A stretch of DNA of 64,000 nucleotides from Chroococcidiopsis sp. TS-821 (GCF_002939305.1 NZ_MVDI01000010.1:95640-159639); one strand, 5' to 3'. Counted from the first letter of the stretch, positions 49,924 through 60,772 are shown. The notes: generated by a model from the letters alone, not told the origin. Translations and numbers: made by a program.

Positions 49924-51213
49924 ATGGTAGAGACATCAGTACTACCCTTAGAGGCTACTTCTCCTGCACACATTTGCCCCTTCGATCAAGCGTGTAGTTA
50001 TCTAGAGCAAGCAGCCAAAGAATTGCAACTCGACCCAGGCTTATTAGCTGTTCTCAGTCATCCCCGTAAAGTCGTCACGGTTTCCGTTCCCGTGAAACTA
50101 GATAGCGGTGAAGTGCAAGTCCTTGCCGGACATCGAGTACAGCACAGTGATGTTTTAGGACCTTATAAAGGTGGAATTCGCTATCACCCAGCGGTAACAC
50201 TACGTGAAGTATCAGCCTTGGCGATGCTGATGACATGGAAATGCGCGCTACTAGGAATTCCCTATGGCGGTGCTAAGGGAGGAATTGCAATCGATCCAAC
50301 TCGTTATAGCATCGGCGAGTTAGAGCGAATTACGCGGCGTTATACTAGCGAACTAATCAAAGATATTGGTCCCGAAGTAGACATTCCTGCGCCTGATATG
50401 GGAACTTCCGCCCGCGAAATGGCTTGGATTATGGATACTTACTCAGTCAATGTCGGTCATGCGGTTCCAGGGGTAGTTACAGGTAAGCCCATTTCAATTG
50501 GCGGTTCGAGAGGACGCGAACAGGCGACAGGACGGGGAGTCATGATTGTTGTGCGAGAAGCTTTAGCAGCGCGTGGTAGATCGCTAGTCGGAGCCAAAAT
50601 TGCCATTCAAGGTTTTGGTAACGTTGGTAGCGCCGCAGCATTATTACTTCATGAAGCCGGAGCGAAAATTATTGCGGTTTCAACAGGTTCTGGCGGTCTC
50701 TTTGCGGAAAAAGGTTTAGATATTCCAGCGTTGAAAAAGTATGTCGCAGCAAACCGCAAGCGAATTTCTGGATTTACACCAGGAGAACCGATTACCAATG
50801 CCGAATTATTAACTTTACCCTGCGATGTACTAATTCCGGCGGCGTTAGAAAATCAAATTACCGAAGAAAATGCCCATCAAATCCAAGCATCAATTGTGGC
50901 AGAAGCGGCAAACGCACCCGTAACATTAATGGCACATAAGGAATTAGAAGCACGGGGCGTCACTGTGTTACCGGATATCTTGACGAATGCTGGGGGAGTT
51001 GTTGTCAGTTACCTAGAATGGGTGCAAGGACTTTCTTATTTATTTTGGGACGAACAGCGCGTTAATCGGGAGATGGAAGCATTGATGGTAAATGCTTATC
51101 AGCAGGTTATCAAACAATCGCAGAAGCGGCAAGTTCCATTACGGTTAGCTGCCTATACTTTAGGCGTGGGTCGTATTGCCCAAGCACTAAGCGATCGCGG
51201 TTTGTATCCCTAG
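49924..51213 (+). CDS. gdhA: Glutamate dehydrogenase (Glu/Leu/Phe/Val dehydrogenase family)
   Basis: 429 residues from the ATG at 49924 (a TTG 5 codons upstream is possible but has no ribosome site). Hexameric GDH: 2-oxoglutarate plus ammonia plus NAD(P)H to glutamate, or the reverse. The substrate site GPYKGGIRYHPAV and the catalytic lysine K118 in YGGAKGGIAIDP are present, with the dinucleotide fold G230-F-G-N-V-G. Length fits the small GDH-I type. Upstream lie an imperfect hairpin and an NtcA-type palindrome, so it is probably under nitrogen control. It is the gene before the helicase, in the same direction, 96 bases apart. Confidence 0.95.
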   Translation: MVETSVLPLEATSPAHICPFDQACSYLEQAAKELQLDPGLLAVLSHPRKVVTVSVPVKLDSGEVQVLAGHRVQHSDVLGPYKGGIRYHPAVTLREVSALAMLMTWKCALLGIPYGGAKGGIAIDPTRYSIGELERITRRYTSELIKDIGPEVDIPAPDMGTSAREMAWIMDTYSVNVGHAVPGVVTGKPISIGGSRGREQATGRGVMIVVREALAARGRSLVGAKIAIQGFGNVGSAAALLLHEAGAKIIAVSTGSGGLFAEKGLDIPALKKYVAANRKRISGFTPGEPITNAELLTLPCDVLIPAALENQITEENAHQIQASIVAEAANAPVTLMAHKELEARGVTVLPDILTNAGGVVVSYLEWVQGLSYLFWDEQRVNREMEALMVNAYQQVIKQSQKRQVPLRLAAYTLGVGRIAQALSDRGLYP

Positions 51214-51256
51214 TCATAAATAACGAAGTGTTTGTCTGCATCAGCCTGTGGGAAAA

Positions 51257-51302
51257 CTAAACCTGAAGACTATTTGGTTTAGCTCGCTTCACGTGCTTCA
51301 GG
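51257..51302 (+). promoter_or_regulatory. Two mutually exclusive hairpins in the leader of the SF1 helicase gene
   Basis: Stem A: CTAAACC (51257-51263) with GGTTTAG (51276-51282). Stem B: CCTGAAG (51262-51268) with CTTCAGG (51296-51302). The left arms share two C residues, so both cannot form at once. Stem B covers part of AGGA, the likely ribosome site 8 bases before the helicase ATG at 51310; stem A leaves it free. This could be a translational switch, or a chance fold. Confidence 0.4.
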
Positions 51303-51309
51303 AACTTCC

Positions 51310-54300
51310 ATGCTGATTCAAGCAGATACCTCATCAACCATTGAAACTACGGCAGAAAATTGCAGCTACGTTATGGTCAGCGCGGCAATTCATAGTTTGC
51401 TCCGCAACTTTGACAGCGAAACTGCAATAGAGGCTTATTCAGACTTTAAAGAACGTCGGCAACGTGCTGATGAGATCTTGTTTGACCTTGTGGGTCAGCA
51501 TCCCCAACTATTCTACATTCGTCGCATAGGCACGGGGCAAGAACCAGGAGAAGAAATTTGGAGCTTAACCGTAGCAACCGATAGGGACAACGAGCAATTT
51601 CCTGTAGAACTTGAAGCGCGGGGGAAAACGTTGGGATTTAAAGCCGCAGTTCCTTCTGATGGCAGTGTTTTAAGGTTGTTGTCCTGTAGATTACTACCCA
51701 AAGCGGCGGGGCAAAGTGATGGTTATACTGCGCGTTACTGTTTGCGTTTGTTACCGCATTATCGACACCGTATCGGAATTCCGAGTGCGATTCAAACGCG
51801 TATGGCAACTATGCCTATTTGTGGAGAACACGTACCGACACAAGACCAGTTAAAAGCTTGGGAAGCATTTTTAAAAATTGAGGAAAAAATTGCTCAGGCA
51901 CGTCAGTTTTGCGTATCTTTTGTAGCTCACAACTACGGAGCAGCGACAAGACAAATTACCTTTGAAATTGACGTTACCTCAGCTACTCTTGACGGTTCTA
52001 GTGAAGCCTTACTCGACATAGATGACTTCTGGAAACGGGTAAAACAAGCAAGACATGAAGATCTCAAACTTTTTGAGAATGCTCCTACTGAGAATAATCG
52101 CAATAATTGCCAATTAGGAACAATCGAGGAGGTTGACCCCGACAGTAGTACTATCCGCGTGAAACTAGAGCGCGAATTTGCTGAATATTTAATTGCCGGA
52201 GAATATCAACTACCAACTACAGGTTATTTGGTGTTTCAAGCCCGTGGAGAAATTGCTCAGATTAAGCGTAAGAAAAAAGCTTTAGAAGCACTTCATAAAG
52301 GGCATACTCAGAATCCCTACTTGGGCAATTTTTTATTCGATGCTAGGCTTGCTAGACCATGCGATACGCTTATTCAACTGCAACCACAAGATCTGCTATT
52401 GCCCTCTGCTAACCTCAATCAGCAAAGAGCCGTAGAAACTGTGCTTTCCGCGCCCGATCTCGTTTTAATCCAAGGTCCACCTGGTACTGGCAAAACTACC
52501 GTCATTGCTGAAATTTGTTATCAGGTTGCTCGTCAGGGTGGACGTACATTGATTACCTCTCAAGCAAATTTAGCAGTGGACAACGCCCTGAGTCGATTGA
52601 TCCACAACCCAGCTATCCGCGCTGTCCGCAAGGGCAATAGAAATTCTGTTGGTGAAGAAGGACTACCCTTTCTAGAAGATCGCGTTATTGGTACATGGCT
52701 GCAAAATACAGCAAATGATTGCGAAAAAAATCTCAAAATGCAGCTAGATAATGTAGAAGTTTTTCGTCGATTGCTGGCATCATCAACGCGATTTACGGCG
52801 TATTCAAAAGCAGAAGAAGCACTGATACAACAGCAGCATCGCCAAGCACATTTAGAATCAATCTGCTCAAGTCAAGCTACAGCCCATGCAGCCGCCGCCG
52901 CCGAACTACGGCTGAGCACGTCTTTAAAGTCGGAATTAGATAATCTAGTTGCGGCTATGCCTTCAGTGAACTGGCGTGACCCTGCGATTGTTGATTTATT
53001 GGCACATCTTCAGCCTTATGCCAGCCAAGATAGTTCGCTACGAAGTTTCACTGCAAGTGTACAAGCAGCAGTAAATCTCGCGACTGAAGTTAGTCTCACT
53101 CCTCCTGCATGTGGAATATTTGGTCTTGCAGCTTGGTTACAGGACACAGTAGGAGTATGGGCACGTGAGACGCAAACAGCGATCGCTTACGCTGATGATG
53201 TCGTTACAGCAATGACTAACGCCGAGTCAGCAGCACAAATTTACACTCAAAATTCCGCCTGTTTGGTTCGTCTCCAGCAAGATTGCCAAAACATGCTGGC
53301 AAATGAACAAACTTTGCAGCAGAAATTGCAGCAGCTACAAAACCGTCAATCTCAAATCAATTTTGCTGCTAGAGAATTTGCAGCTTGGCTGTCTTCAGCT
53401 TACTCAAACATCTTTAGCATACTCGCAAAATGTCTGCGACAGCGTCAAAACTTCACAGCTAATTCAATCGTATTGCCAGCAGCATTACTTACTCTTGCCA
53501 ATGAAGAAGACTTTCGACCCTGGCAACAAAATTTAAACCAGTATCAAACTCAGTTTAATCGATTCGTTCAGCAATATCGTCAGTGGGATAAGGTTACGAC
53601 TCTTGCTAGCGAACTCCAAGAGCTAATATTACAAGCGCCAAAGGTATTAGAGCACGCGCCCAGCCAAGCAGCAATTGATAGCGCAACAAATGCACTGCAC
53701 AAAATTGACGATCGCAACCCTGCTACAGTACTTGAAAAGCTCATTTTATCCGCCCGTTCTAGTCTTAACGAAATTCAAACGCCACTAGGGTTTTGGGGTC
53801 GGTTACTCGAATGGTTACTTGTAAAAGCATCACAAATTCAGCAATTAGAGCCGATTGTTAAAAGACTCTACCAATACAATAGGCATTTTAAAGCAACAAT
53901 TAAATTACAGGCGATCGCCAAACTTCATGCGATTCAAAGGCAAGCTCAAATTATTATTCAAGAAACTGAACCTAGTGAGTTTCAACCTGTTCTTGATTCT
54001 CTCACATCAGAAATTGTTGATAGCATAAACACAATTTTTCGGACAGGGCTAGACCAATTACAACAACAAACTAAGCTCGAATTTCAGCAGATCAAAGAAA
54101 CCTTGACCGATTTACAACAATCCATTCACGATCGACAGCAAAAAATAGCCATTACCCAAGAACAGCTAGCAACTTCACAGCGCGAAGCAGATGTTCAGTT
54201 TCGTTTAATGGCTGCAATTGCAAAAGAGTTTACCCTGCTACCAAATTTACCCTTACAATTACAGGCTTTGGCTCAACAATGTCTCCTTAATTCAACAGAT

Positions 54301-55767
54301 ATTCTAGCCCACAAGTCGTACTTTTCGTCTAGGGTTCAGTTTTTGAGAAGTCATATTGAAAAACTCACAAGCTTAATTTCTTCTCTCGATCTTAATACAG
54401 TACTTTCAACGCTGAAAAATATAGTTGATATAGAAAATTTTCACCATCAAAAGCATACTAATAATACACTTTATCGACTCACAGAATCGCAAGCTCAACT
54501 ACAAACAGTAGAAACCCAGTTACAGCAACAACTAGAGCAAATAGAACAAGAGCGTAGTTGGTGGCAATCAGCATACGAAGCAATTCCCGAACGCTTGAAG
54601 CCGATTCCTACTACTCACTTATTTAGTCCAGAATTCCTACATCAAGTCAAAACTCAGTTTGATACTTGGCAACAAGAACTTACTCAAGAAGAAGCTTATC
54701 TCAGACGATATCAGCACTTTGTTTCAGACTGGATTTCTAAACTACGTAACCCATCAGCACAAGACCAAAATGAATTAAGACAGATTTACCTCAATAATGC
54801 CAATGTCATTGGTATCACGTGCGTTCAGGCTGCAAGTCGAGAGTTTTCCGAAGAATTTCAAAATTTTGATGTTGTCATCATCGATGAAGTTAGTAAGTGT
54901 ACTCCGCCAGAGTTACTGATTCCAGCTTTAAAAGGTAAAAAGTTAGTTTGAGTTGGCGATCGTCGCCAGCTACCACCTATGCTTGATACTCACTCTTTAG
55001 AAGAAGTTGCTCAGGCTTTAGGAAGTCCGCGAGATGAGCTTGAATTTTTAGAAGAATCATTATTTAAAAGACAATTTGAAGCAGCACGCGCCAGTATCAA
55101 ACAGATGCTAAATGTTCAGTATAGGATGCATCCTCATATTATGGGAGCAATTAATCAGTTTTATGAAAACAAACTAGAATGCGGTATTCTCAAACCGGAA
55201 ATACAACGCGCTCATAAATTAGCAGGGACTATTTTTCAAGAAAAACAACATATCGTTTGGATTTCCACACCTATTGGCAAAGGCTTTGAAGAACAACGTG
55301 ATGGTCATTCATTCTTCAACCTGCGAGAAGTTGACATCATCGAAAAACTGTGTCGGCAAATAGAAGATGTATGGACTTCTAAAGTCGCAAATGGCAAACC
55401 TAAAAAAGAAATTGCTGTAATTACATTTTATGGCGCTCAGTTGCGAAAAATCGATCGGAGATTAGACGCTCAAGCTTTTCCTTCTTTACACATTCGTACT
55501 GGGACTGTTGACCGTTTTCAAGGAATGGAACGACCAGTGACGATCGTAAGTATGGTGCGCAACAATCGCGATGGAGATGTCGGATTTGCCAAAAAACCCG
55601 AACGAGTCAACGTGGCATTTTCGCGCGCGCAAGAATTGCTGATCGTTGTGGGGTGTCATGACTTGTTTACCCAGCAAGCAGGGCGATCGGGAAGTATGTA
55701 TTTGAATGTTTCTCACGTTGTACGTCGTCACGAAGGATTTATAGATGTTTCGCGCATTCTCGGCTAA
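51310..55767 (+). pseudogene. Long UPF1/COG1112-like SF1B helicase with one in-frame stop (split gene)
   Basis: A single frame of 1485 codons interrupted only by TGA at 54949-54951, giving open parts 51310-54951 (1213 residues) and 54979-55767 (262 residues from its first ATG). N-terminal part (1-380): no named domain. Walker A G389-P-P-G-T-G-K-T; motif Ia LITSQANLAVDNALSRL; then an unusually long, Gln/Leu-rich coiled-coil insert (about 460-1130); Walker B VVIIDE at 1188-1193. After the stop come motif III VGDRRQLPP, IV NVQYRMHPHI, V VDRFQGMERPVTIV and VI VNVAFSRAQELLIVV. The stop separates motif II from III, so neither piece alone can be an ATPase. The rest is intact, so the nonsense codon is recent, a sequencing error, or read through. 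The next gene overlaps by 23 bases. Confidence 0.85.
54949..54951 (+). other. In-frame TGA splitting the helicase
   Basis: The reading is KKLV-stop-VGDRRQLPP, where related helicases have a hydrophobic residue (LVLVGD, LVMVGD). One base change from TTA/TTG (Leu) gives TGA. No selenocysteine element is visible and cyanobacteria read TGA as stop. Confidence 0.85.
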
Positions 55768-57583
55768 ACCAATTGAGCCACAACTGCAAAAGTGGGTGGA
55801 TGAAATTGAAGCGCAAAGTTCTGGGTTAACTGTTTTAGCAGCACGTCAATTTTGCTATAGCGTGTATCAAATTCCAGTAGAAGTGACTATTAGCGAACCG
55901 CGCAAATTCAATGTATTAGAAGAATTTGTGCTGCGTGCAGGTATTGAGCTTGACCCACCGCCAACGGAGGATGAATTAGCGACTGTATTAGGACTTGACT
56001 CGGTGTTCGTGCGCAATATTACAGCAAATCTGCGGGCTTTGCAAACACTGGAGAGTACACCCACAATTGCAGTAACTCCTCAAGGGCGACAATTCTATCA
56101 GCAGGGATCTGTACCACAGCCACCCACCAAAGTCCAAATTTATGCGATCGCCGATCCTTTGGTTGGAAACCTGACTTTTCAATTCGACTCGCTCAACGAC
56201 ATCATTTTCAATCAACTCGATTTAGCTAATTTCGTCACCTTAGAAAATCGCATTCCTGATATTTCATCCTTGCCACTCACAGAACTACAGCAATTTATTC
56301 AAGCGTCAGGGTTAGGACTACACGCACCAGAGTCAGGTAAAGCGATCGCAGCTTGTTGTGTAGTTACTCCCACACAAACACTTTGGCGAACAATGTCGCT
56401 GTTCGTCATCTTTGATGGACTTGAAGATAAACTGCGACTGCAAGTTAGACGGGGTAAGCAAATCTTAGAAGAAGCCTCGCGCTGGCTAGAGGAATTGAAA
56501 GTTGAAGGTAAAATTCGTTTAGATGCTTTGTGCGACCTCTCAGATGACATTATTGCAAAAGAACGCGCCGCAACGCTGAATCAAAAAAATGCTGAAGTTG
56601 AAGCCAGACTCGAAAAGATTCGACAGCAGGCGCTAGAAACAGCAAGAATACAAAGACAACAGCTACAAGATCTTATCCCTGAAACGGGTACAGCAATTCA
56701 GTTACGCGATGGAGAAATTCATCAAGCGTTCTTCGATGTTCTCGATCGCGCACAATACCAGATTCTCATATACTCTCCTTGGGTGAGCGAGGCGGTTGTA
56801 GACAATGAGTTGTTGCAACTCCTTCAGAAGGCAGCAGATCGCGGAGTTTGGATTTTGATTGGACATGGAATTGCTCGCAAACAAGAAGACGAGGATAGAC
56901 CAATTCCCCTAGAAGTTGAAGCGAAACTACGTGCAATTGAAACTCCTGAGGGATTATCCGCTGTCCAGATTTATTGGTTAGGAAATTCTCACGCGAAAGA
57001 AATCATAGTTGATGGCAAAGTTCATCTTTGTGGAAGTCATAACTGGCTATCCTATCGAGGAGATTGGCTACCGCGTGGCGAGACAGTTTATAAAGTTACT
57101 ATTCCTACGCAAGTTCAAGAAGCTCGCAAATTTTTAGCACAGCGCTTTCAAGTTCGCGCACAAAAATTATGGGATGCCGCAATGCTAACACGCAATCCAG
57201 CCCAAGCTGAAGTACCGCTTTGTATTTGGGGGGCGTTGGGTATGGAAGAAATAGCACTTCACCAGTTAGAACAACATCATTTCTTAGAACTTTTACCAGT
57301 ATGGTTACGCGTTGTTTGCCAAGGTTTAAGGTTAGACTTGACACCACGCTTATTAAATGCTGTCGCAGCAGCACTATCGTTGCTTGCTGAGGTTTCAGAG
57401 CAAGAACCCTATATCAAGGAGCTTAAGGCGGGATGGTATCAAGTTATGCGGGCGATCGCCAAACGAGATCGCAATACGGCTTTGACACTGCTCAACGATC
57501 GCGCTTGGTCGCAGTTCATCCGTTTGGGAATGACTCATACGCCAAAGGACTCGCCTGAGGAGTTTATCTTACGTTGCCCATAA
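55745..57583 (+). CDS. Winged-helix plus phospholipase D-type nuclease
   Basis: 612 residues, starting 23 bases inside the helicase gene in another frame, so probably co-translated. The N-terminal half has a winged-helix-like region at about 50-125 (LEEFVLRAGIELDPPPTEDE, VTPQGRQFYQQG); a helical and coiled stretch (about 225-310) follows. A PLD domain at about 315-470 contains ILIYSPWVSEAVVDNELLQL and one HKD motif H416-A-K418-x4-D423, then GSHNWLSYRGD. With only one HKD it should act as a dimer, like PLD nucleases in restriction and defence systems. The C-terminus (470-612) is helical. A helicase plus PLD nuclease in one unit suggests nucleic-acid defence or repair. Confidence 0.82.
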   Translation: MFRAFSAKPIEPQLQKWVDEIEAQSSGLTVLAARQFCYSVYQIPVEVTISEPRKFNVLEEFVLRAGIELDPPPTEDELATVLGLDSVFVRNITANLRALQTLESTPTIAVTPQGRQFYQQGSVPQPPTKVQIYAIADPLVGNLTFQFDSLNDIIFNQLDLANFVTLENRIPDISSLPLTELQQFIQASGLGLHAPESGKAIAACCVVTPTQTLWRTMSLFVIFDGLEDKLRLQVRRGKQILEEASRWLEELKVEGKIRLDALCDLSDDIIAKERAATLNQKNAEVEARLEKIRQQALETARIQRQQLQDLIPETGTAIQLRDGEIHQAFFDVLDRAQYQILIYSPWVSEAVVDNELLQLLQKAADRGVWILIGHGIARKQEDEDRPIPLEVEAKLRAIETPEGLSAVQIYWLGNSHAKEIIVDGKVHLCGSHNWLSYRGDWLPRGETVYKVTIPTQVQEARKFLAQRFQVRAQKLWDAAMLTRNPAQAEVPLCIWGALGMEEIALHQLEQHHFLELLPVWLRVVCQGLRLDLTPRLLNAVAAALSLLAEVSEQEPYIKELKAGWYQVMRAIAKRDRNTALTLLNDRAWSQFIRLGMTHTPKDSPEEFILRCP

Positions 57584-57587
57584 ATTC

Positions 57588-58676
57588 CTACTCATCAATT
57601 TGCCACGAATCTTTAGTCAGTTCCTCATCGACAATTCGCTTAGGACGCAACACGAGGACAATTCGACCGAGGAGTGGAGTCTCAGTAGCGCTATCGAACC
57701 ACTGAAATTCTAGTTGTCCTGATTGTTCAACAACAAAGTAACTGTTCGCATCCCATTCGCGTTGCGCGCGATCGACAATGACTAAAACTTGTTCTTTGCT
57801 ACTATCGGTTTGATTCGGCAGGCGATCGCTCGTACACAAAATCGCAATAGGGTCTGTCGTTCCTAAAACAACTTGCCATCCTGGTAATGGTACCCACGCT
57901 TGTTCGCCAGCAAACTTGACCATACGAAACGGTTCAAGTTCTTCAACTAAGGGAACTGCTTTAATGTCATCCGCCTTCAGAGGCATTTCGCCAACAACGG
58001 GCACAAGACGCGGTAATTCTTCCTCGGCTTCGAGACGGTAAAACGGCAAACGCGGTGCAGGGCGCTTGGAGACAGCTGTAAAATCGACTAAAAGTTGCTC
58101 AATTTGTTCTCTAGCAGTCGCAGTATGGGCAAATCTCAAGCCTTTAGCAATGAGACGCGATCGCTCTTGTAGATCGTTTTTTTGCCGCGCCAGTTTCCAA
58201 CACTGATAGGCAATGGCATCCCCTGGATGATTAGAAAAACCTGTGGGTAAGGTGCGAAATCGGGAAAATTCTTTAACAGCTTTAGCAACTTCTTTTGCTT
58301 CATCCACATCAAGCCGATGCAATAAAATCAACTCAGCTGCAGCCGCGCGTTCAGCTTGTGTCAATAAACGAAGTTCGTATAATACATCGCTACCCCGTTG
58401 AGCATAGTGCGATCGCACTTCGGGTGGGGCTTCGGCTTTCTCGATCGAGTCGTATACTTGCGCGCCTACGATGATTTGATTTTGCTGCACTGGCTCAAAT
58501 CCCGTCGCTTCAAAAATTGCTTGAGAACTATAACCAGACTTTTGGAGCTTGGCGCAAGCTCTACCCCATTCTACCCAATTGCCTTGTTTTTGCCGCAGCG
58601 ATCGCAACAATTCCTCAATTGCTTCAGAAGACTCTTTGCCACCACTATTAGCAGGATTCGCCGGTAATTCAGTCAT
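57588..58676 (-). CDS. raf1: Rubisco accumulation factor 1
   Basis: 362 residues, Raf1: N-terminal helical alpha domain with the helix-turn-helix-like part (WVEWGRACAKLQKSGYSSQA, ATGFEPVQQNQIIVG), helical middle (YELRLLTQAERAAAAELILL), flexible linker and C-terminal beta dimerisation domain (VPLPGWQVVLGTTDPIAILC). It is a chaperone that stabilises the RbcL dimer during assembly of form I Rubisco. It is convergent with the PLD gene, 4 bases between the stops. Confidence 0.95.
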   Translation of the reverse strand: MTELPANPANSGGKESSEAIEELLRSLRQKQGNWVEWGRACAKLQKSGYSSQAIFEATGFEPVQQNQIIVGAQVYDSIEKAEAPPEVRSHYAQRGSDVLYELRLLTQAERAAAAELILLHRLDVDEAKEVAKAVKEFSRFRTLPTGFSNHPGDAIAYQCWKLARQKNDLQERSRLIAKGLRFAHTATAREQIEQLLVDFTAVSKRPAPRLPFYRLEAEEELPRLVPVVGEMPLKADDIKAVPLVEELEPFRMVKFAGEQAWVPLPGWQVVLGTTDPIAILCTSDRLPNQTDSSKEQVLVIVDRAQREWDANSYFVVEQSGQLEFQWFDSATETPLLGRIVLVLRPKRIVDEELTKDSWQIDE

Positions 58677-58724
58677 AATCTCAGCAACTCTTCAGCACAA
58701 ATTCTATTTTAATGTGAAGAGTGT

Positions 58725-58766
58725 AGAGGAAGCAGAAGAAGCAGAGGTGCAGAGGAAGCAGAGGAG
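58725..58766. repeat. Purine-rich AGAGGAAGC-type tandem repeat upstream of menG
   Basis: Five units: AGAGGAAGC, AGAAGAAGC, AGAGGTGC, AGAGGAAGC, AGAGGAG. They lie between divergent raf1 and menG, about 47 bases before the menG start. They open a false small frame. Confidence 0.8.
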
Positions 58767-58812
58767 AAATAATACACTAAAATTCTTTTGCACTAACAAC
58801 TAGCCACTTTCT

Positions 58813-59502
58813 ATGACTTCAACTCAAATCCGCGATATTTTCGACCGTATTGCGCCAGTTTATGACCAAATGAACGATTGGCTAAGTTTAGGTCAACACC
58901 GTATTTGGAAGCAAATGACCGTGAAATGGAGTGGTGCACAAGCTGGAGATACGTGTCTAGATTTATGCTGTGGAAGTGGCGACTTAGCATTGCGGCTGAG
59001 TCGTGTTGTAGGCACTACAGGTCACGTGTATGGCGTGGATTTTTCACCACAGCTACTGGCGATCGCCCAACAACGTTCGCAAAGACATTCCACTTCCATT
59101 ACCTGGATAGAAGCCGATGTTTTAGCATTACCCTTTGCAGATAATTTCTTTGATGCAGCGACAATGGGCTACGGATTGCGGAATGTTGTCGATATTCCGC
59201 GTTGTCTTCAAGAGTTACACCGCGTACTCAGACCTGGTGCCAAAGCTGCTATCTTAGACTTTCACCGTCCTAGTAATTCGCAAATGCGAGCGTTTCAGCA
59301 GTGGTATCTCGATACAATAGTAGTTCCACTCGCACGCCAGCTAGGTCTAACCGAAGAGTACGCATACATTAGTCCTAGTTTAGAGCGATTTCCTACCGGT
59401 TCAGAACAAGTCAAGTTAGCTCAAGATGCAGGCTTTACCAAAGCCACACATTACCCTATTGCTAGCGGTATGATGGGAGTATTGACAATAAAAAAATCAT
59501 AA
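58813..59502 (+). CDS. menG: Demethylphylloquinone/ubiquinone-type C-methyltransferase
   Basis: 229 residues, UbiE/MenG family: [20 protein letters not shown] start, SAM motif I D50-L-C-C-G-S-G-D-L-A, and [20 protein letters not shown] (the UbiE signature). In cyanobacteria it makes the last methylation of phylloquinone for photosystem I. UbiE of ubiquinone synthesis is the same fold, but cyanobacteria lack ubiquinone, hence the name. Confidence 0.93.
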   Translation: MTSTQIRDIFDRIAPVYDQMNDWLSLGQHRIWKQMTVKWSGAQAGDTCLDLCCGSGDLALRLSRVVGTTGHVYGVDFSPQLLAIAQQRSQRHSTSITWIEADVLALPFADNFFDAATMGYGLRNVVDIPRCLQELHRVLRPGAKAAILDFHRPSNSQMRAFQQWYLDTIVVPLARQLGLTEEYAYISPSLERFPTGSEQVKLAQDAGFTKATHYPIASGMMGVLTIKKS

Positions 59503-59536
59503 ATTTACACGCAGCTTTTTATATTGGTTCGCATCC

Positions 59537-60772
59537 TTGGACTGGTCTAACCTATGGCTCTATGCGGCTCCTCCTGTACTAGGAGCAATCATTGGCTATT
59601 TTACCAACGACATAGCCATTAAGATGCTCTTTCGTCCCTACCGGACACTATATATAGGTGGAAAACGCGTACCTTTTACCCCTGGATTGATTCCCCGCAA
59701 CCAAGAACGTTTAGCTATGCGGGTTGCTGATACAATCATGGGGTCATTGCTGACGCCAGAAGAATTGCAGAATTTGGCACGACGCTTACTGCAACCTGAA
59801 CGCGTGCAGGCTGGTATTTTATGGTTACTACGACTAGCTTTAGATCAAATTCGCTTAGACAAAGAGCAGAAAACTGCCAAAATCATAGCAAATATTCTCA
59901 GAGATCTACTTGGTCAATCCTTACCGCGTTTACTCAAAGTTTTAGCACGACGTGAAGATTTTTTAGAAGCACAAATCAATCAAATTTTTGACCAAGTACT
60001 CCTGGAATTTCAACTGAGTGACGAACAAGCGACTAAACTTGCAGATTGGTTGTTACAAGTCGTTTTACCACCTGATGTCATTCGTCAGTTGTTAGTTGAC
60101 TTTCTTACCGATCGCACAATTCAAATCATCGATGAAGGTTTCAGGGAAAAAGCTAGCGGAACTTATTGGGTAGTTGCTAATTTATTTGGGTTACGCAACA
60201 CTTTAACTCGCCTGAGAACCTATTGTTTAGATGAAAAAGAGGCTACCAATGAACGTATTCAAGAATTGATTCGTTCTTTGGAAGTTCGTAACCGTCTTAA
60301 GACTTGGTTGCAGAATTTGTCTTTACAAAACTTACCAGTTTCTACAGTTCGCCAATTACGTAAAACAATCCGCGACACGATTCGCAGTTATTTACAACTC
60401 CGTGGTGGTGAATTTCTCCAAGGATTAAGTGATTCATTAGATTGGGAGAATATTGCCAGCATCCTCTTAAATCGTCTGCGCAACTCTGCGGTTGTCAATA
60501 CTTCTTTAGATGTTGTTAGCAAAGAACTCGCTTTAATTTTGGAGCGCTACTTAGAACGTGACTTAGAAAATATCGTGGCGCAAGCAATTCCCATCTTGTC
60601 GATCGATCAAGTTATCGTTGACCGCGTTAAATCGACTTCTGCTGCGGATTTAGAAACTGCAGTAGAAGGAATTGTCAAAAATGAGCTACAAGCGATTGTT
60701 AATTTGGGTGGAGTATTGGGGTTTGTCGTTGGTTTGCTACAAACCGTATTTTTGGTAATTCGTAATTTTTAG
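59537..60772 (+). CDS. DUF445 family membrane protein
   Basis: 411 residues. A TTG start at 59537 is used because it gives the conserved [20 protein letters not shown] terminus; no ATG or GTG lies upstream in frame. First membrane helix about 7-25 ([18 protein letters not shown]), then [20 protein letters not shown], a long helical region, and a second hydrophobic helix at the C-terminus ([18 protein letters not shown]). The family (YheB-like) is conserved in cyanobacteria and Bacillus without a fixed function; ends anchored in membrane with a cytoplasmic helical body. Confidence 0.85.
   Translation: MDWSNLWLYAAPPVLGAIIGYFTNDIAIKMLFRPYRTLYIGGKRVPFTPGLIPRNQERLAMRVADTIMGSLLTPEELQNLARRLLQPERVQAGILWLLRLALDQIRLDKEQKTAKIIANILRDLLGQSLPRLLKVLARREDFLEAQINQIFDQVLLEFQLSDEQATKLADWLLQVVLPPDVIRQLLVDFLTDRTIQIIDEGFREKASGTYWVVANLFGLRNTLTRLRTYCLDEKEATNERIQELIRSLEVRNRLKTWLQNLSLQNLPVSTVRQLRKTIRDTIRSYLQLRGGEFLQGLSDSLDWENIASILLNRLRNSAVVNTSLDVVSKELALILERYLERDLENIVAQAIPILSIDQVIVDRVKSTSAADLETAVEGIVKNELQAIVNLGGVLGFVVGLLQTVFLVIRNF

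Noticed and set aside
54949..54951. Selenocysteine or recoding at the helicase TGA
   Set aside because: No SECIS-like hairpin after the codon, a hydrophobic residue is expected, and the lineage does not normally use selenocysteine.
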